NCBI GenBank assembly: GCA_028718265.1
Contig: JAQUMG010000005.1
Span: 1-25,522 of the forward strand
From: Candidatus Omnitrophota bacterium
GTDB taxonomy: Bacteria; Omnitrophota; Koll11; JAHIPI01
Length of the DNA stretch: 25,522 nucleotides
Direction: 5' to 3'
Below the pieces are notes generated by a model that searched no databases, had not been told where the DNA came from, and worked only from the letters and a program-made list of their open reading frames with translations. Positions 10,710 through 20,563 of the stretch are shown piece by piece; within the stretch, counting starts at the first letter, position 1, and each line of letters opens with the position of its first letter. Position numbers and translations under genes: made by a program.

Positions 10710-10934
10710 ATGCCGGAACTGACTGCTTTAGCAAAGCTAACCATATTTGTGGGGCTAAGCGTAACAATTATAGGGATCCTTATGTTTTTTTTCGACAAGG
10801 TGCCGTTTCTGTGGCGTTTACCCGGCGATATCAATATTCAAAGAAAGAGCCTAAGCTTTTATTTTCCGATAACATCATGCCTTCTTATCAGCGCGATTCT
10901 TTCTATAGTATTTTATTTCTTAAGCCGAAAATGA
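10710..10934 (+). CDS. DUF2905 family small membrane protein
   Basis: This 74-aa protein has two hydrophobic segments (about 8-27 and 51-71) joined by the family signature PFLWRLPGDINIQRKSLSFYFP (32-53, key GDI and FYFP). It is a small inner-membrane protein of unknown function that is often encoded between ruvB and spoIID/queA in other bacteria, as here. The Shine-Dalgarno AAAGGAGAG lies just upstream, the start is 2 bp after the queH stop, and its own stop overlaps the next start (ATGA). Confidence 0.88.
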   Translation: MPELTALAKLTIFVGLSVTIIGILMFFFDKVPFLWRLPGDINIQRKSLSFYFPITSCLLISAILSIVFYFLSRK

Positions 10935-12124
10935 TAAGAAAACTTTCCTTTCTAATTTATCTTTCTGCAATACTTATTTCCGCATATGCTTCCGCGGAAG
11001 ACATTTCTGTCGGAGCATCGCCGGCAACCAATGCAGGTTCCTATCCCGTGAGGGTCGCAGTGATAACCGATGCCCTCGAGGTAAACTTAAAGATAAAAAG
11101 TCATTACAATATATATGCGTTACCGCTGCTTGAGCCGCTCGGCGAAGGTGACGAATTGAAAAAAGTCGTTATTAAGCCTACCCAAAGCGGCATTTTGATA
11201 GGGTCAGAGCCATTTGATGTATACGGCGTCAGGATAAAGACAGGCGGCGGCGCAGATATGTATGTTAACGGCCGAAGATTCAGAGGCGATATTGATATAA
11301 TCAGGACGGAGAAGATAAAGCTCCTGGTCATAAATCATCTTGATGTCGAAGATTATATAAGCGGCGTGCTGTACCATGAAGTATCGCATCTCTGGCCGAT
11401 GGAGGCATTAAAAGCGCAAGCCATCGCGTCGAGGACATTCGCCGTCTATAAGACTATAGAATCAGTGGGTAAAGATTATGATTTAAGCAACGATATATAT
11501 TCGCAGGTTTACGGCGGCAGGACGTCGGTAAAGTATCGAACTAATAGGGCCGTAAGGGAAACCAGAGGCAAGATACTGGTATACAGAGATAAAGTACTGC
11601 CGGCCTATTTTCATGCCGCCTGCGGCGGCCATACGGAAGATGCCTCTTTATTATGGAACGTAAACATAGCGCCTTTAAAAGGAAGATCGTGTAATTATTG
11701 TACACAGTCGCCGCACTTCAGGTGGACGGCAAGTATGACATTGGCCGATATAGAGACGAAACTTATTGATAGCGGCTACAAAATAAATGGCATAAAAAAT
11801 ATAGAGGTATCAGCTAAGAACGCTTCCGGCCGGGCAGATAGCGTGAATGTAATTAGTTTGCTCGGTCAGGAGAAAGTGCCGGCTAACAAATTCAGGCTGG
11901 CCGTAGGACCTAACATTTTACGAAGCACGAATTTCGAAGTAACGGTACGAGGCAAGACGGCGATATTTAACGGCAGGGGGTGGGGGCACGGCGTAGGCAT
12001 GTGTCAATGGGGCGCCTATTACATGTCCAAAAAGGGATTTTCCGCCAAAGATATACTGCAATTTTATTATCCCGGTGCCGCAATAGCGGATATGCAATAT
12101 TTAATGGTAGAACGCAACGAATGA
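10931..12124 (+). CDS. SpoIID/LytB domain protein, probably a secreted peptidoglycan-acting protein
   Basis: The protein is 397 aa if started at the ATG that overlaps the DUF2905 stop. Residues 1-22 form a signal peptide (hydrophobic core FLIYLSAILISAYA, cut after ASA), so it acts outside the inner membrane. The SpoIID domain shows YISGVLYHEVSHLWPMEALK, AIASRTFAVYK, AACGGHTED and the closing GRGWGHGVGMCQWGAYYM plus YYPGA. In sporulating bacteria SpoIID is a lytic transglycosylase of engulfment. Outside them, relatives are thought to trim peptidoglycan or support cell-wall remodelling. Glu in YHEV is the likely catalytic position. An open frame runs further upstream but through queH and the DUF2905 gene, so the signal-peptide start is preferred. 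Confidence 0.9.
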   Translation: MIRKLSFLIYLSAILISAYASAEDISVGASPATNAGSYPVRVAVITDALEVNLKIKSHYNIYALPLLEPLGEGDELKKVVIKPTQSGILIGSEPFDVYGVRIKTGGGADMYVNGRRFRGDIDIIRTEKIKLLVINHLDVEDYISGVLYHEVSHLWPMEALKAQAIASRTFAVYKTIESVGKDYDLSNDIYSQVYGGRTSVKYRTNRAVRETRGKILVYRDKVLPAYFHAACGGHTEDASLLWNVNIAPLKGRSCNYCTQSPHFRWTASMTLADIETKLIDSGYKINGIKNIEVSAKNASGRADSVNVISLLGQEKVPANKFRLAVGPNILRSTNFEVTVRGKTAIFNGRGWGHGVGMCQWGAYYMSKKGFSAKDILQFYYPGAAIADMQYLMVERNE

Positions 12125-13170
12125 GCGCCCAGTGCAGTCCCATGATAAGATTATCCGATTTTGATTATGCCCTGCCGAAGGAACTGATAGCGCAGTATCC
12201 TGCCGAAGCAAGAGATGCCTCCCGCATGCTGGTCCTAGACAGAAAAACCGGTAAAATTATGCATAAAAAATTTTTGGATTTTCCGGGCTACATTAAAAAA
12301 GAAGATATATTGGTACTTAACGATACCAAAGTCATGAATGTCAGATTGGTAGGCCGAAGAGTGACGGGAGGCCGGACCGAGATATTCCTTACGGAAAAGA
12401 TCCAGAACAGAATATTTAAAGCGCTGCTTAAACCGTCTGCCAGGATCAGAGAGCGGGACGAAGTTATCTTCGACGATTCGGAGCTAAAGGCCAGGATTAT
12501 CGCAAAGAAGGAAGCTAATAATATAGTAGAATTCATATATCCGGGCAGAGATATAGATAAGGAATTGGCGCGAATCGGATGTGTGCCGCTGCCGCCTTAC
12601 GTCAAGCGGGTTGCCGAGACGATCGACGGGGAAAGATACCAGACAGTTTACGCCAAAGAAGAAGGCGCGACCGCAGCTCCGACAGCAGGCCTCCATTTTA
12701 CAAATGAATTATTAGATAAGGTAAGGAGTCAGGGAGCAGGGGTGGCACATGTTACATTACACGTTAATTACGGAACTTTTGCACCGGTCAAAACAGGTGA
12801 CATAACTAAGCATAAGATGCATAGCGAAGAATTCAAACTTGAAAAAAGCGAAGCCGACAGCATAAATAACGTCAAGGAAAACGGCGGCAGGGTATTTGCC
12901 GTCGGGACGACATCGGTGAGGGTTCTGGAAACCTGTGCCGTTGACAGCAAAGTTGAAGCACGTAGCGGAAAGACAGACATTTTCATATATCCGCCGTACG
13001 AATTTAAGATAACTGACGCGCTTTTGACGAATTTCCATTTTCCGAAGTCGACGCTTTTGATGCTTGTTTCCGCCTTCGCCGGCAGAGAGTTGATATTAAA
13101 GGCGTATGAGGAAGCAATCCGCGAGAGATATAGATTTTTCTCTTACGGTGATTGCATGTTGATTATATAA
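12121..13170 (+). CDS. queA: S-adenosylmethionine:tRNA ribosyltransferase-isomerase QueA
   Basis: QueA moves the ribosyl part of SAM onto preQ1 in tRNA to make epoxyqueuosine, the substrate of QueH. It has the family's LSDFDYALPKELIAQYP start, NDTKVMNVRL, AAPTAGLHFT, LHVNYGTFAPV and GTTSVRVLE, ending YGDCMLII. Two starts are possible: ATG at 12121, which overlaps the spoIID-like stop (ATGA) like its neighbours and gives 349 aa, or ATG at 12142, which gives 342 aa and matches the family N-terminus. Neither has a clear Shine-Dalgarno; coupling favours 12121. Downstream, the queA-tgt link is broken by a large repeat cluster. Confidence 0.95.
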   Translation: MSAQCSPMIRLSDFDYALPKELIAQYPAEARDASRMLVLDRKTGKIMHKKFLDFPGYIKKEDILVLNDTKVMNVRLVGRRVTGGRTEIFLTEKIQNRIFKALLKPSARIRERDEVIFDDSELKARIIAKKEANNIVEFIYPGRDIDKELARIGCVPLPPYVKRVAETIDGERYQTVYAKEEGATAAPTAGLHFTNELLDKVRSQGAGVAHVTLHVNYGTFAPVKTGDITKHKMHSEEFKLEKSEADSINNVKENGGRVFAVGTTSVRVLETCAVDSKVEARSGKTDIFIYPPYEFKITDALLTNFHFPKSTLLMLVSAFAGRELILKAYEEAIRERYRFFSYGDCMLII

Positions 13171-13199
13171 TATTGATACTCTCCTCGCGCAAAATTTAC

Positions 13200-13235
13200 T
13201 GTCATTGCGAGGAGCGTTTCAGGCGACGAAGCAAT
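13200..13235. repeat. TGTCATTGCGAGGAGCG...CGACGAAGCAAT dispersed repeat
   Basis: The sequence reads TGTCATTGCGAGGAGCG, a short variable centre, then CGACGAAGCAAT, with ATTGC/GCAAT as the terminal inverted pair. I recognise this from memory as a short interspersed repeat seen in intergenic DNA of many unrelated bacteria. The copy here has a variant centre (TTTCAGG). Confidence 0.6.
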
Positions 13236-13294
13236 TTCAAGCAGCGCATCGGCACCTCACATATGCCTCAAAACACGCTGCGGATTTGGGTAAG

Positions 13295-13484
13295 TATTGA
13301 ACTTGATATTCTCTTCGCGCCTGACAAAATTCTTAACGCTTTTCGTTTCACCGAAAATCGGGGGCGAAATAACTCGGCTGACGCTACCGCGTCGCCTCGA
13401 ACAATTTCGCCCTTTTAGAAACCGATTTTCGGCTCACTCAAAGCTAAATTTTGTATGGTGCTCAGAGGAATATCAAGTTCAATA
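13295..13484. repeat. Structured palindromic element A (about 190 bp)
   Basis: The outer arms TATTGAACTTGATATT (13295-13310) and AATATCAAGTTCAATA (13469-13484) are perfect complements. Inside, CCGAAAATCGG (13351-13361) pairs with CCGATTTTCGG (13422-13432), GGGCGAAAT (13362-13370) with ATTTCGCCC (13404-13412), and GACGC-TACC-GCGTC (13380-13393) forms the tip. The whole element would fold as one long hairpin as RNA or cruciform DNA. It aligns along its length with the reverse complement of element B. Confidence 0.8.
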
Positions 13485-13548
13485 TAAGAGTATCTGTGGT
13501 TTTTCGGCAGTGTGTTCCGCGCAGACGCGGATACATATAACGACTATT

Positions 13549-13784
13549 GGATTAACTGCGATATTCCAGCGAGCGGCCTTCAAAATTTTAGCTTATCGCG
13601 AGACAAAAAGCGGTTTTTAAAAGGGCGGTGGGTGTCCGCCATTATACACACAAGTTAGCGGTTCCGCCAAAGGCGGGACGAGCGGACGCGGCAGCGTCCA
13701 GCGAGTTCACCGACCCCGCTTTTTGGCGAAGCGAGAAGCGTAAAGAAATTTTGTAGACGTGAGCGGAATATCGCGAGTTAATCC
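13549..13784. repeat. Structured palindromic element B (about 236 bp), inverted relative to A
   Basis: Arms GGATTAACTGCGATATTCC (13549-13567) and GGAATATCGCGAGTTAATCC (13765-13784) are complementary apart from one extra base. Further in, AAAAAGCGG (13605-13613) faces CCGCTTTTT (13715-13723). The tip region has hairpins GTTCCGCC-AAA-GGCGGGAC (13661-13679) and GGACGC-GGCA-GCGTCC (13684-13699). Read on the minus strand it matches element A in order: the GATATTC end, the GACGCTnCCGCGTC tip, CGCCCTTTTA-AAACCG, AAGCTAAA-TTTTG and GGAATATC. It carries about 46 extra bases near the tip. Confidence 0.8.
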
Positions 13785-13828
13785 TAAGCTAAGGCAGTAC
13801 ACAAAAGTAAACGCGAAACTTTACCGGA

Positions 13829-13884
13829 GTCCCTCGGCTACGCTCGGGATTGTTCGAGGGATGGTGAGCAAAGTCGAACCATGA
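13829..13884. repeat. CCCTCGGCTACGCTCGGGA...GTCGAACCATGA dispersed repeat
   Basis: TCCCTCG (13830-13836) and CGAGGGA (13855-13861) form an inverted pair, followed by TGGTGAGCAAAGTCGAACCA. This resembles a GC-rich intergenic repeat I recall from many bacterial genomes. It is followed directly by GAGCGGAATATCGGAG, which resembles the outer end of element B. Confidence 0.55.
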
Positions 13885-15081
<1,197 letters not shown>

Positions 15082-15083
15082 TA

Positions 15084-15410
15084 ATGTATCCGGTATTAGC
15101 TCAAGTACAGTCAGCCCAGCAGCCGACATGGGGCCCATTTATAGTAATGGGACTTATCTTTGTTATATTTTACGTTCTTATCATTAAGCCTCAGAAGCAA
15201 AAGGAAGTAGAACATCAGAAGATGCTGCAAGCCCTTAACAAAAACGACGAAGTAGTTACGATCGGCGGTATTTACGGAACGATTATAAACGTCAAAGATA
15301 ATGCAATCGTCCTGCGAATCGCCGATAATGTTAAAATCGAGGTGCAAAAAAGCGCAATAGCCGGCCTTCGAAAAACACCGACAGCCGTAGTAGTTGAACC
15401 AAAGGCGTAA
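15084..15410 (+). CDS. yajC: Preprotein translocase accessory subunit YajC
   Basis: This 108-aa protein has one membrane helix (about 18-35, FIVMGLIFVIFYVLIIKPQ) followed by the family's QKQKE...L.KNDEVVTIGGIYGTI segment and a small basic tail. YajC associates with SecDF and the SecYEG translocon in the inner membrane. In many genomes tgt-yajC is followed by secD and secF. Here the next gene is recJ, so those genes must lie elsewhere. The Shine-Dalgarno AGGGGGT precedes the ATG. Confidence 0.95.
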   Translation: MYPVLAQVQSAQQPTWGPFIVMGLIFVIFYVLIIKPQKQKEVEHQKMLQALNKNDEVVTIGGIYGTIINVKDNAIVLRIADNVKIEVQKSAIAGLRKTPTAVVVEPKA

Positions 15411-15425
15411 GGAAACAGGTTTATA

Positions 15426-17129
15426 ATGCCGCGCAAGACATGGCATATGCTGGAAGAGAATAAGATCCTGCAGAAAAAAATTGCAGACGAATGCGGCATA
15501 ACGCCTATCACTGCCCAGATTTTGATAAACCGCGGCATAACGGAACCCGCCGCGGTTAATGGTTTCCTGAAAAGCGATATCGGATCCCTCCATGACCCTT
15601 TTCTTATGAAAGATATGAGGAAAGCCGTCGATAGAATAAAAAAAGCAATATCCAAAGGCGAGAAGGTGATGATATACGGCGATTACGATGCCGATGGTAT
15701 CAGCGCCGCAGCAATCCTCAAGAGAGTTTTGCGGGATATAGGCTGCAATGTGATTTCCTACATTCCTCACCGGGTAGAAGAAGGTTACGGCCTGAACAAA
15801 GAAGCGGTTAAAATAGCCCATAACCGCGGAATATCTCTCCTTATAACAGTCGACTGCGGCATAAGCGGAAAAAAAGAAGTCGACTATCTGAATAAACTGG
15901 GTATAACCACGATAATAACCGACCATCATAAAATTATCGAAGAATCTTTTCCTGACAGTGCATATGCGGTTATAAACCCCCTCCAGAAAGATTGTTCTTA
16001 TCCGTTTAAATATCTATCCGGAGTAGCCGTTGCATACAAGCTTGCCGAGGCGCTGACAAACGGCTGCGGTTATGATATGGAGAAGCACCTGGACCTTGTT
16101 GCGCTGGGGACTATTCAGGATATGGTTCCGCAATTAGGCGAAAACAGGATACTTACCAAATACGGACTTGATAAAATAAATGAAAGCAAAAAGAAAGGGA
16201 TACTGGCCCTTATTGATGTGGCGGGTCTGAAGGGTAAGACAATATCCAGCCGTCAGATAGGATATATGTTAGGCCCGAGAATAAATGCCGTCGGCCGGGT
16301 CAGTTCTGCGGATTTAGCTCTGCGCCTGTTAGTCACTGACGATGAGCAGGAAGCCGCCGATCTTGCGGAAGTTTTGAATACGGAAAACCGTAACCGCCAA
16401 AAAATAGAAAATACGATCCTGACAGAAGCCATTGCAAAAGTCGAGAGCGAAATAAACTTCAAAGATGATAAAGTCATCGTTTTGGAAAGCGATGAGTGGC
16501 ACCCCGGAGTTATAGGGATAGTTGCCTCAAGAATCGCGGAGAGATTCAGCCGCCCGACAGTAATGATATCGTTCAATAAAAACGAAGGAAAAGGTTCCGG
16601 CCGCTCAATAAAGAATTTTCACCTTTTCGAGGCGATCAACGAATGCCGTGACTTTTTATTGGGTTTCGGCGGACATGCCGATGCTTGCGGTATTAAGATA
16701 TCGCGTAAAGATCTGGGTGATTTCAGATTAAAATTTAATGCCGTTGCTTCCAGGATGCTGGAGGTCGGCGATTTTATGCCGCGTCTTAACATCGACATGC
16801 AAATACCACTCAGTTTCTTAAAGAAGAATGTAATTGAAGAACTGGAGAACCTGTCGCCTTACGGGCCGGGCAATCCCAAACCTGTTCTTTTGTCCAAAGG
16901 CCTCAAGGTTAAAAATAAACCTACGTTTATGCGCCGGGACGGGGTAAAAATATGGGTTACCGACGGCAGCAGAACATGCGAAGCGATAGGCTTCGGATTG
17001 GGCGATATGATGGATGATGTAATGGAAAGCGCTACCATCGACGTTGCTTATACTCCATCCATGAATAGATGGAGAGATGTTGACACGTTACAGCTGGAAA
17101 TTGTGGACTTGAAGGCAAATCTGGTTTGA
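15426..17129 (+). CDS. recJ: Single-stranded-DNA-specific exonuclease RecJ
   Basis: This 567-aa exonuclease degrades single-stranded DNA 5' to 3' in recombination and mismatch repair. The DHH-family core has DYDADG (86-91), TVDCGIS (141-147), TDHH (165-168) and, in the DHHA1 part, GFGGHADACG and GSGRS. A C-terminal OB-like domain follows. The length is normal for RecJ. The start is ATG, with AAGGA about 12 nt upstream; an internal ATG at residue 8 is a weaker choice. It is the last gene of the run, and its stop codon abuts the rpmB stop on the other strand with no space for a separate terminator. Confidence 0.95.
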   Translation: MPRKTWHMLEENKILQKKIADECGITPITAQILINRGITEPAAVNGFLKSDIGSLHDPFLMKDMRKAVDRIKKAISKGEKVMIYGDYDADGISAAAILKRVLRDIGCNVISYIPHRVEEGYGLNKEAVKIAHNRGISLLITVDCGISGKKEVDYLNKLGITTIITDHHKIIEESFPDSAYAVINPLQKDCSYPFKYLSGVAVAYKLAEALTNGCGYDMEKHLDLVALGTIQDMVPQLGENRILTKYGLDKINESKKKGILALIDVAGLKGKTISSRQIGYMLGPRINAVGRVSSADLALRLLVTDDEQEAADLAEVLNTENRNRQKIENTILTEAIAKVESEINFKDDKVIVLESDEWHPGVIGIVASRIAERFSRPTVMISFNKNEGKGSGRSIKNFHLFEAINECRDFLLGFGGHADACGIKISRKDLGDFRLKFNAVASRMLEVGDFMPRLNIDMQIPLSFLKKNVIEELENLSPYGPGNPKPVLLSKGLKVKNKPTFMRRDGVKIWVTDGSRTCEAIGFGLGDMMDDVMESATIDVAYTPSMNRWRDVDTLQLEIVDLKANLV

Positions 17130-17360
17130 TTATACAGCTTTCTTTACTTTACCGGCTTTCAAGCATTTGGTGCAGACTTTGACCCTTTTTACTTTACCAT
17201 CTACCAACGCCCTGACCATTTTCAGGTTAGGCAGGAAGCGCCTTGGGCTTATGCCCGTAATACGCTGCCCTACGCCGCCCTTCTTTTTAGCTAAACCCCT
17301 ACGCATTATAGTGCGGCCGGCAGCAGGTTTTTTACCGCAAATTTCACAAATTCTCGACAT
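17130..17360 (-). CDS. rpmB: 50S ribosomal protein bL28
   Basis: The 76-aa protein has the bL28 pattern MSRICEICGKKPAAG, then the SPRRFLPNLK-VRALVDGKVKRVKVC block. It has four cysteines (C5, C8, C63, C66), so this is the zinc-binding form. It is the only gene on the minus strand in this part of the window. GGGG lies a few bases before the ATG. It diverges from recG across a 56-bp gap and converges with recJ with zero spacing. Confidence 0.97.
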   Translation of the reverse strand: MSRICEICGKKPAAGRTIMRRGLAKKKGGVGQRITGISPRRFLPNLKMVRALVDGKVKRVKVCTKCLKAGKVKKAV

Positions 17361-17416
17361 GTATTACCCCTTTTTTTTTAGTATGGAGATAAAATACTAC
17401 CACAGGTTTAAAACAT

Positions 17417-19504
17417 ATGCAAGAAAAAAAAGAACTATCGACCAGCAAGATTCAATATCTTAAGGGAGTGGGGCCGTCCCGGGCTGAGCAGCTATCCAGA
17501 CTTGGCATATATACGGTATACGACCTCTTATATTATCTTCCCAGAAGATACGAAGACAGGAGCGAAATAGTTCCCGTTAAAGATGTCCGGCCGGAAAACG
17601 TTTATACCATAAAAGGCAGGATAAAAAGGCACGGCATCTGGAAAAGCAAAAAGGGAATGTTGATTTATGAGATGGTAGTAAGCGATGGTACGGGTAATAT
17701 CCACGCTGTCTGGTATAACCAGCCTTATCTCAGAAAATACTTTAAGATGGGGGAAGATATCATACTTTACGGTAAAGTGGAAAAGTTCAAAAGTCTTCAG
17801 ATAACACATCCCGATTATGAGATTTTAAAGGAAGAAGAAGGCTCTATTGATACCGTAAATATGGGCAGAATAGTGCCTATTTATCCTCTCACGCAGGACG
17901 TTACGCAAAAGTACTTACGTTCTCTGGTGAACAGGGCCATTGAAGGCACCGCGAATCTTATAAAAGAAGTTATACCGACGCAGGTGCGGGCCAGATGCAG
18001 ATTGGCAGACGCAAAGTTTGCCGTTACCAATATACATTTCCCCGTCAGCTTCGAGAGCTTGAAAATGGCGGAGCGGCGGATTATTTTCGAAGAGTTTTTT
18101 ATTTTTGAGACGGCGCTTGCCCTGATAAAGAAGGACAGAGAAAAGCGTTCTCCCGGAGTGCGCCATGAAGTAAAAGAGTCCCTGTTCGAGGATTTTACCG
18201 ATATGCTTCCTTTTGAGCTGACAAAGGAACAGGTAGAAGCCATAAAGAGCATCGAAAGCGATATGAAGTCATCCGTGCCCATGAACAGGCTTCTCGAGGG
18301 CGAGGTCGGCAGCGGTAAGACCGTTGTGGCCATGTACGCATTGTTACTGACTATAAAAAATAGTTTTCAAGGTGTTGTTATGGTGCCTACTGAAATATTG
18401 GCTCAGCAGCATTATCTGACTTTAAGCGAGTTCTTTGCGCCGGCAGGGATAAATGTAAAATTGCTGACCGGAAGCATGAGCGACGAAGAAAAAGACAAAG
18501 TGAAAAAGGAGCTCAAAGAAGGAAGTGCCGGCATCATAGTAGGAACCCACAGCCTTATACAGGAAGACATCTCTTTTGACAAAGTCGGCCTGCTCGTAAT
18601 AGATGAACAGCATAAATTCGGCGTGTCCCAAAGAGCGCTCTTGAGGAAAAAAGACGTTAAGGCGGACGTATTGATAATGACGGCGACGCCCATACCGCGC
18701 ACACTGGCGCTTACAGTCTACGGCGATCTGGATATTTCGGAGATAAGGGAACTGCCGGAAGGCAGGCAGGCCATTTCCACATATTGGGTCGAAGAAGAAA
18801 GAAAAGACAAAGTATATAAATTCGCAAAAGAAGAGATATTAAACGGACGCCAGGCATATATAGTTTGTCCGCGGATAGAAGAGACGGGTAAAAGCGACCT
18901 GGCCTCGGCTAAAAACGTTTATGAGCATCTGGCCAAAAATGTTTTTCCCGAATTTAAACTGGCGCTCATACACGGCAGGATGAAGGCCGCCGAAAAAGAT
19001 AAGATAATGAAAGATTTCAAAAAGAATAAAATAAATATATTGGTATCGACAACGGTTATAGAAGTCGGCATAGATATACCGAATGCTGCCGTTATGATAA
19101 TAGAAAATGCCGATCGCTTCGGGCTGGCACAGCTTCATCAATTGCGCGGCAGAATAGGCAGGGGCGGACATAAATCGTATTGCATACTTATTTCAAATCC
19201 GGAAAGCGATGAAGCAAAACGCCGCCTTGAGGCATTTGAACAATTGCAGAGTGGTTTCGAACTTGCCGAAGAAGATTTTTCTATCCGCGGCCCGGGCCAG
19301 ATACTCGGGACCAGACAGCATGGCTTGCCTGAAATAAAATTCGGCGATATAATCGAGGATAAGGCAATACTTGAGCTGGCGCGGAAAGAAGCGTTTGAAT
19401 TGGTGGAACACGATAGCGGGCTGAAGGACGAACGCAACCGCAATCTTCGGGAAGCTGTTTCGGCGAGATATAAAGGCAAGACGGAGTTTCTGAGGGTTGG
19501 ATAA
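17417..19504 (+). CDS. recG: ATP-dependent DNA helicase RecG
   Basis: This 695-aa helicase reverses stalled replication forks and branched recombination intermediates. It has an N-terminal helix-hairpin (KGVGPSRAEQLSRLGI), an OB-fold wedge domain (about 60-135), and a superfamily 2 motor with Walker A GEVGSGKT (295-302), VIDEQH (395-399), TATPIPRTLAL and QLRGRIGRG, ending in the RecG-specific SGFELAEEDFSIRGPGQILGTRQHG segment. The length matches E. coli RecG (693). The Shine-Dalgarno is weak. It leads the second plus-strand gene run, and its stop is 1 bp before rsmD. Confidence 0.96.
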   Translation: MQEKKELSTSKIQYLKGVGPSRAEQLSRLGIYTVYDLLYYLPRRYEDRSEIVPVKDVRPENVYTIKGRIKRHGIWKSKKGMLIYEMVVSDGTGNIHAVWYNQPYLRKYFKMGEDIILYGKVEKFKSLQITHPDYEILKEEEGSIDTVNMGRIVPIYPLTQDVTQKYLRSLVNRAIEGTANLIKEVIPTQVRARCRLADAKFAVTNIHFPVSFESLKMAERRIIFEEFFIFETALALIKKDREKRSPGVRHEVKESLFEDFTDMLPFELTKEQVEAIKSIESDMKSSVPMNRLLEGEVGSGKTVVAMYALLLTIKNSFQGVVMVPTEILAQQHYLTLSEFFAPAGINVKLLTGSMSDEEKDKVKKELKEGSAGIIVGTHSLIQEDISFDKVGLLVIDEQHKFGVSQRALLRKKDVKADVLIMTATPIPRTLALTVYGDLDISEIRELPEGRQAISTYWVEEERKDKVYKFAKEEILNGRQAYIVCPRIEETGKSDLASAKNVYEHLAKNVFPEFKLALIHGRMKAAEKDKIMKDFKKNKINILVSTTVIEVGIDIPNAAVMIIENADRFGLAQLHQLRGRIGRGGHKSYCILISNPESDEAKRRLEAFEQLQSGFELAEEDFSIRGPGQILGTRQHGLPEIKFGDIIEDKAILELARKEAFELVEHDSGLKDERNRNLREAVSARYKGKTEFLRVG

Positions 19505-19505
19505 C

Positions 19506-20072
19506 ATGCGAATAATAGCTGGAAAATACAGATCGAGATTAATAAAGGTGCCGAAGAATGCGGAAGTAAGGCCGACGAAAGACCGCATAAGAGAGGCACT
19601 CTTTAATATAATAATAGGGTATGTAAACAATGCCGCAGTGCTCGATATATTCGCCGGAAGCGGCGCCTTCGGCATAGAATCAATATCCAGAGGAGCGGAA
19701 AGCGCCGCGTTTATCGATAGCGAAAAAGCGTGCATCGAAACGATAGAGGAAAATTTAAAGACGCTTGGAATAGAAGGCAGTAAAGTAAGCTTGATCAGAA
19801 TGGATGCTTTTAAGGCCATCGATAAGCTATGTAATGACGGTAAAAAGTTTGATATCATATTGCTTGACCCGCCTTATTATGAGGATATGGCAAAAAAATG
19901 CTTGATTAAACTGGGAGAGCATGATATACTTAAACCTCGTTGTATAATCGTCGTCGAGCACCATAAGAAAGATATCCTGCCGACCGAAACCGGCAATATA
20001 ACTTCTTATCGCACTGTGTGTTATGGCGATATACGGTTGACGTTTTACAGGCTGAAAGAAAACCAATCATGA
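19506..20072 (+). CDS. rsmD: 16S rRNA (guanine-966-N2)-methyltransferase RsmD
   Basis: This 188-aa SAM-dependent methyltransferase modifies G966 of 16S rRNA during 30S assembly. Motif I is VLDIFAGSGAFGIESISRGA (45-64), the acidic SAM-binding residue lies in AAFIDSE, and the catalytic motif is DPPY (121-124). It starts MRIIAGKYRSR, typical of the family. ATG 19506 is chosen over a TTG nine bases earlier. Its stop overlaps the coaD start (ATGA). The rsmD-coaD pair is widespread. Confidence 0.95.
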   Translation: MRIIAGKYRSRLIKVPKNAEVRPTKDRIREALFNIIIGYVNNAAVLDIFAGSGAFGIESISRGAESAAFIDSEKACIETIEENLKTLGIEGSKVSLIRMDAFKAIDKLCNDGKKFDIILLDPPYYEDMAKKCLIKLGEHDILKPRCIIVVEHHKKDILPTETGNITSYRTVCYGDIRLTFYRLKENQS

Positions 20073-20554
20073 AGAAAATAGCAGTGTACGCAGGAAGCTT
20101 CGATCCGGTAACTTATGGCCACGTTGATATAGTAGAACGCGCGGCGCGCGTATTCGATCGCGTCATAGTAGGCGTTGCCCACAACACTCAGAAGAAACCG
20201 CTTTTTTCGGTCAGTGAAAGGGTGTCGATGCTGAAGGTCGCCACAAAACACGTATCCAATATCGAAATAGACGATTTCGACGGCCTTGCGGTAGATTACG
20301 TAATGAAGAAAAAAGCAAATGTATTGGTAAGAGGATTGAGGATGGTATCGGATTTTGAATATGAGTTTCAGATGGCGCTGACAAACAGGAAAATAAACGA
20401 TAGAGTAGAGACAATATTTTTAATGCCTAACGAATCATATTCCTACCTTTCAAGCACCCTGCTAAAAGAGGCAGCGATTTTAGGAGCGAACCTCAAAAGT
20501 TTTGTTCCTGATTTCGTGGAAGAAAAACTTAAGAAAAAACTGAAAAGGAAATAG
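20069..20554 (+). CDS. coaD: Phosphopantetheine adenylyltransferase CoaD
   Basis: This 161-aa enzyme makes dephospho-CoA from phosphopantetheine and ATP, the penultimate step of CoA synthesis. The nucleotidyltransferase signature GSFDPVTYGH (9-18) and the second motif YLSSTLLKE are clear, and the length is exactly that of the family. The start overlaps the rsmD stop. CoaD supplies CoA, and through it the phosphopantetheine used by acyl carrier protein, which fits the lipid genes downstream. Confidence 0.96.
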   Translation: MKKIAVYAGSFDPVTYGHVDIVERAARVFDRVIVGVAHNTQKKPLFSVSERVSMLKVATKHVSNIEIDDFDGLAVDYVMKKKANVLVRGLRMVSDFEYEFQMALTNRKINDRVETIFLMPNESYSYLSSTLLKEAAILGANLKSFVPDFVEEKLKKKLKRK

Positions 20555-20563
20555 CCGCCGAAA

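Noticed and set aside
13171..13214. Terminator after queA
   Set aside because: CTCCTCGC/GCGAGGAG can pair, but the loop is 18 nt and no T run follows; it is better explained as repeat DNA.
13297..13620. A 107-codon frame in the queA-tgt gap
   Set aside because: It runs through palindromic element A and part of B, has no Shine-Dalgarno, and its codons follow the repeat symmetry.
17361..17416. Divergent promoters for rpmB and recG
   Set aside because: The gap is AT-rich with partial -10 matches on both strands, but no pair with acceptable -35 and spacing could be defended.
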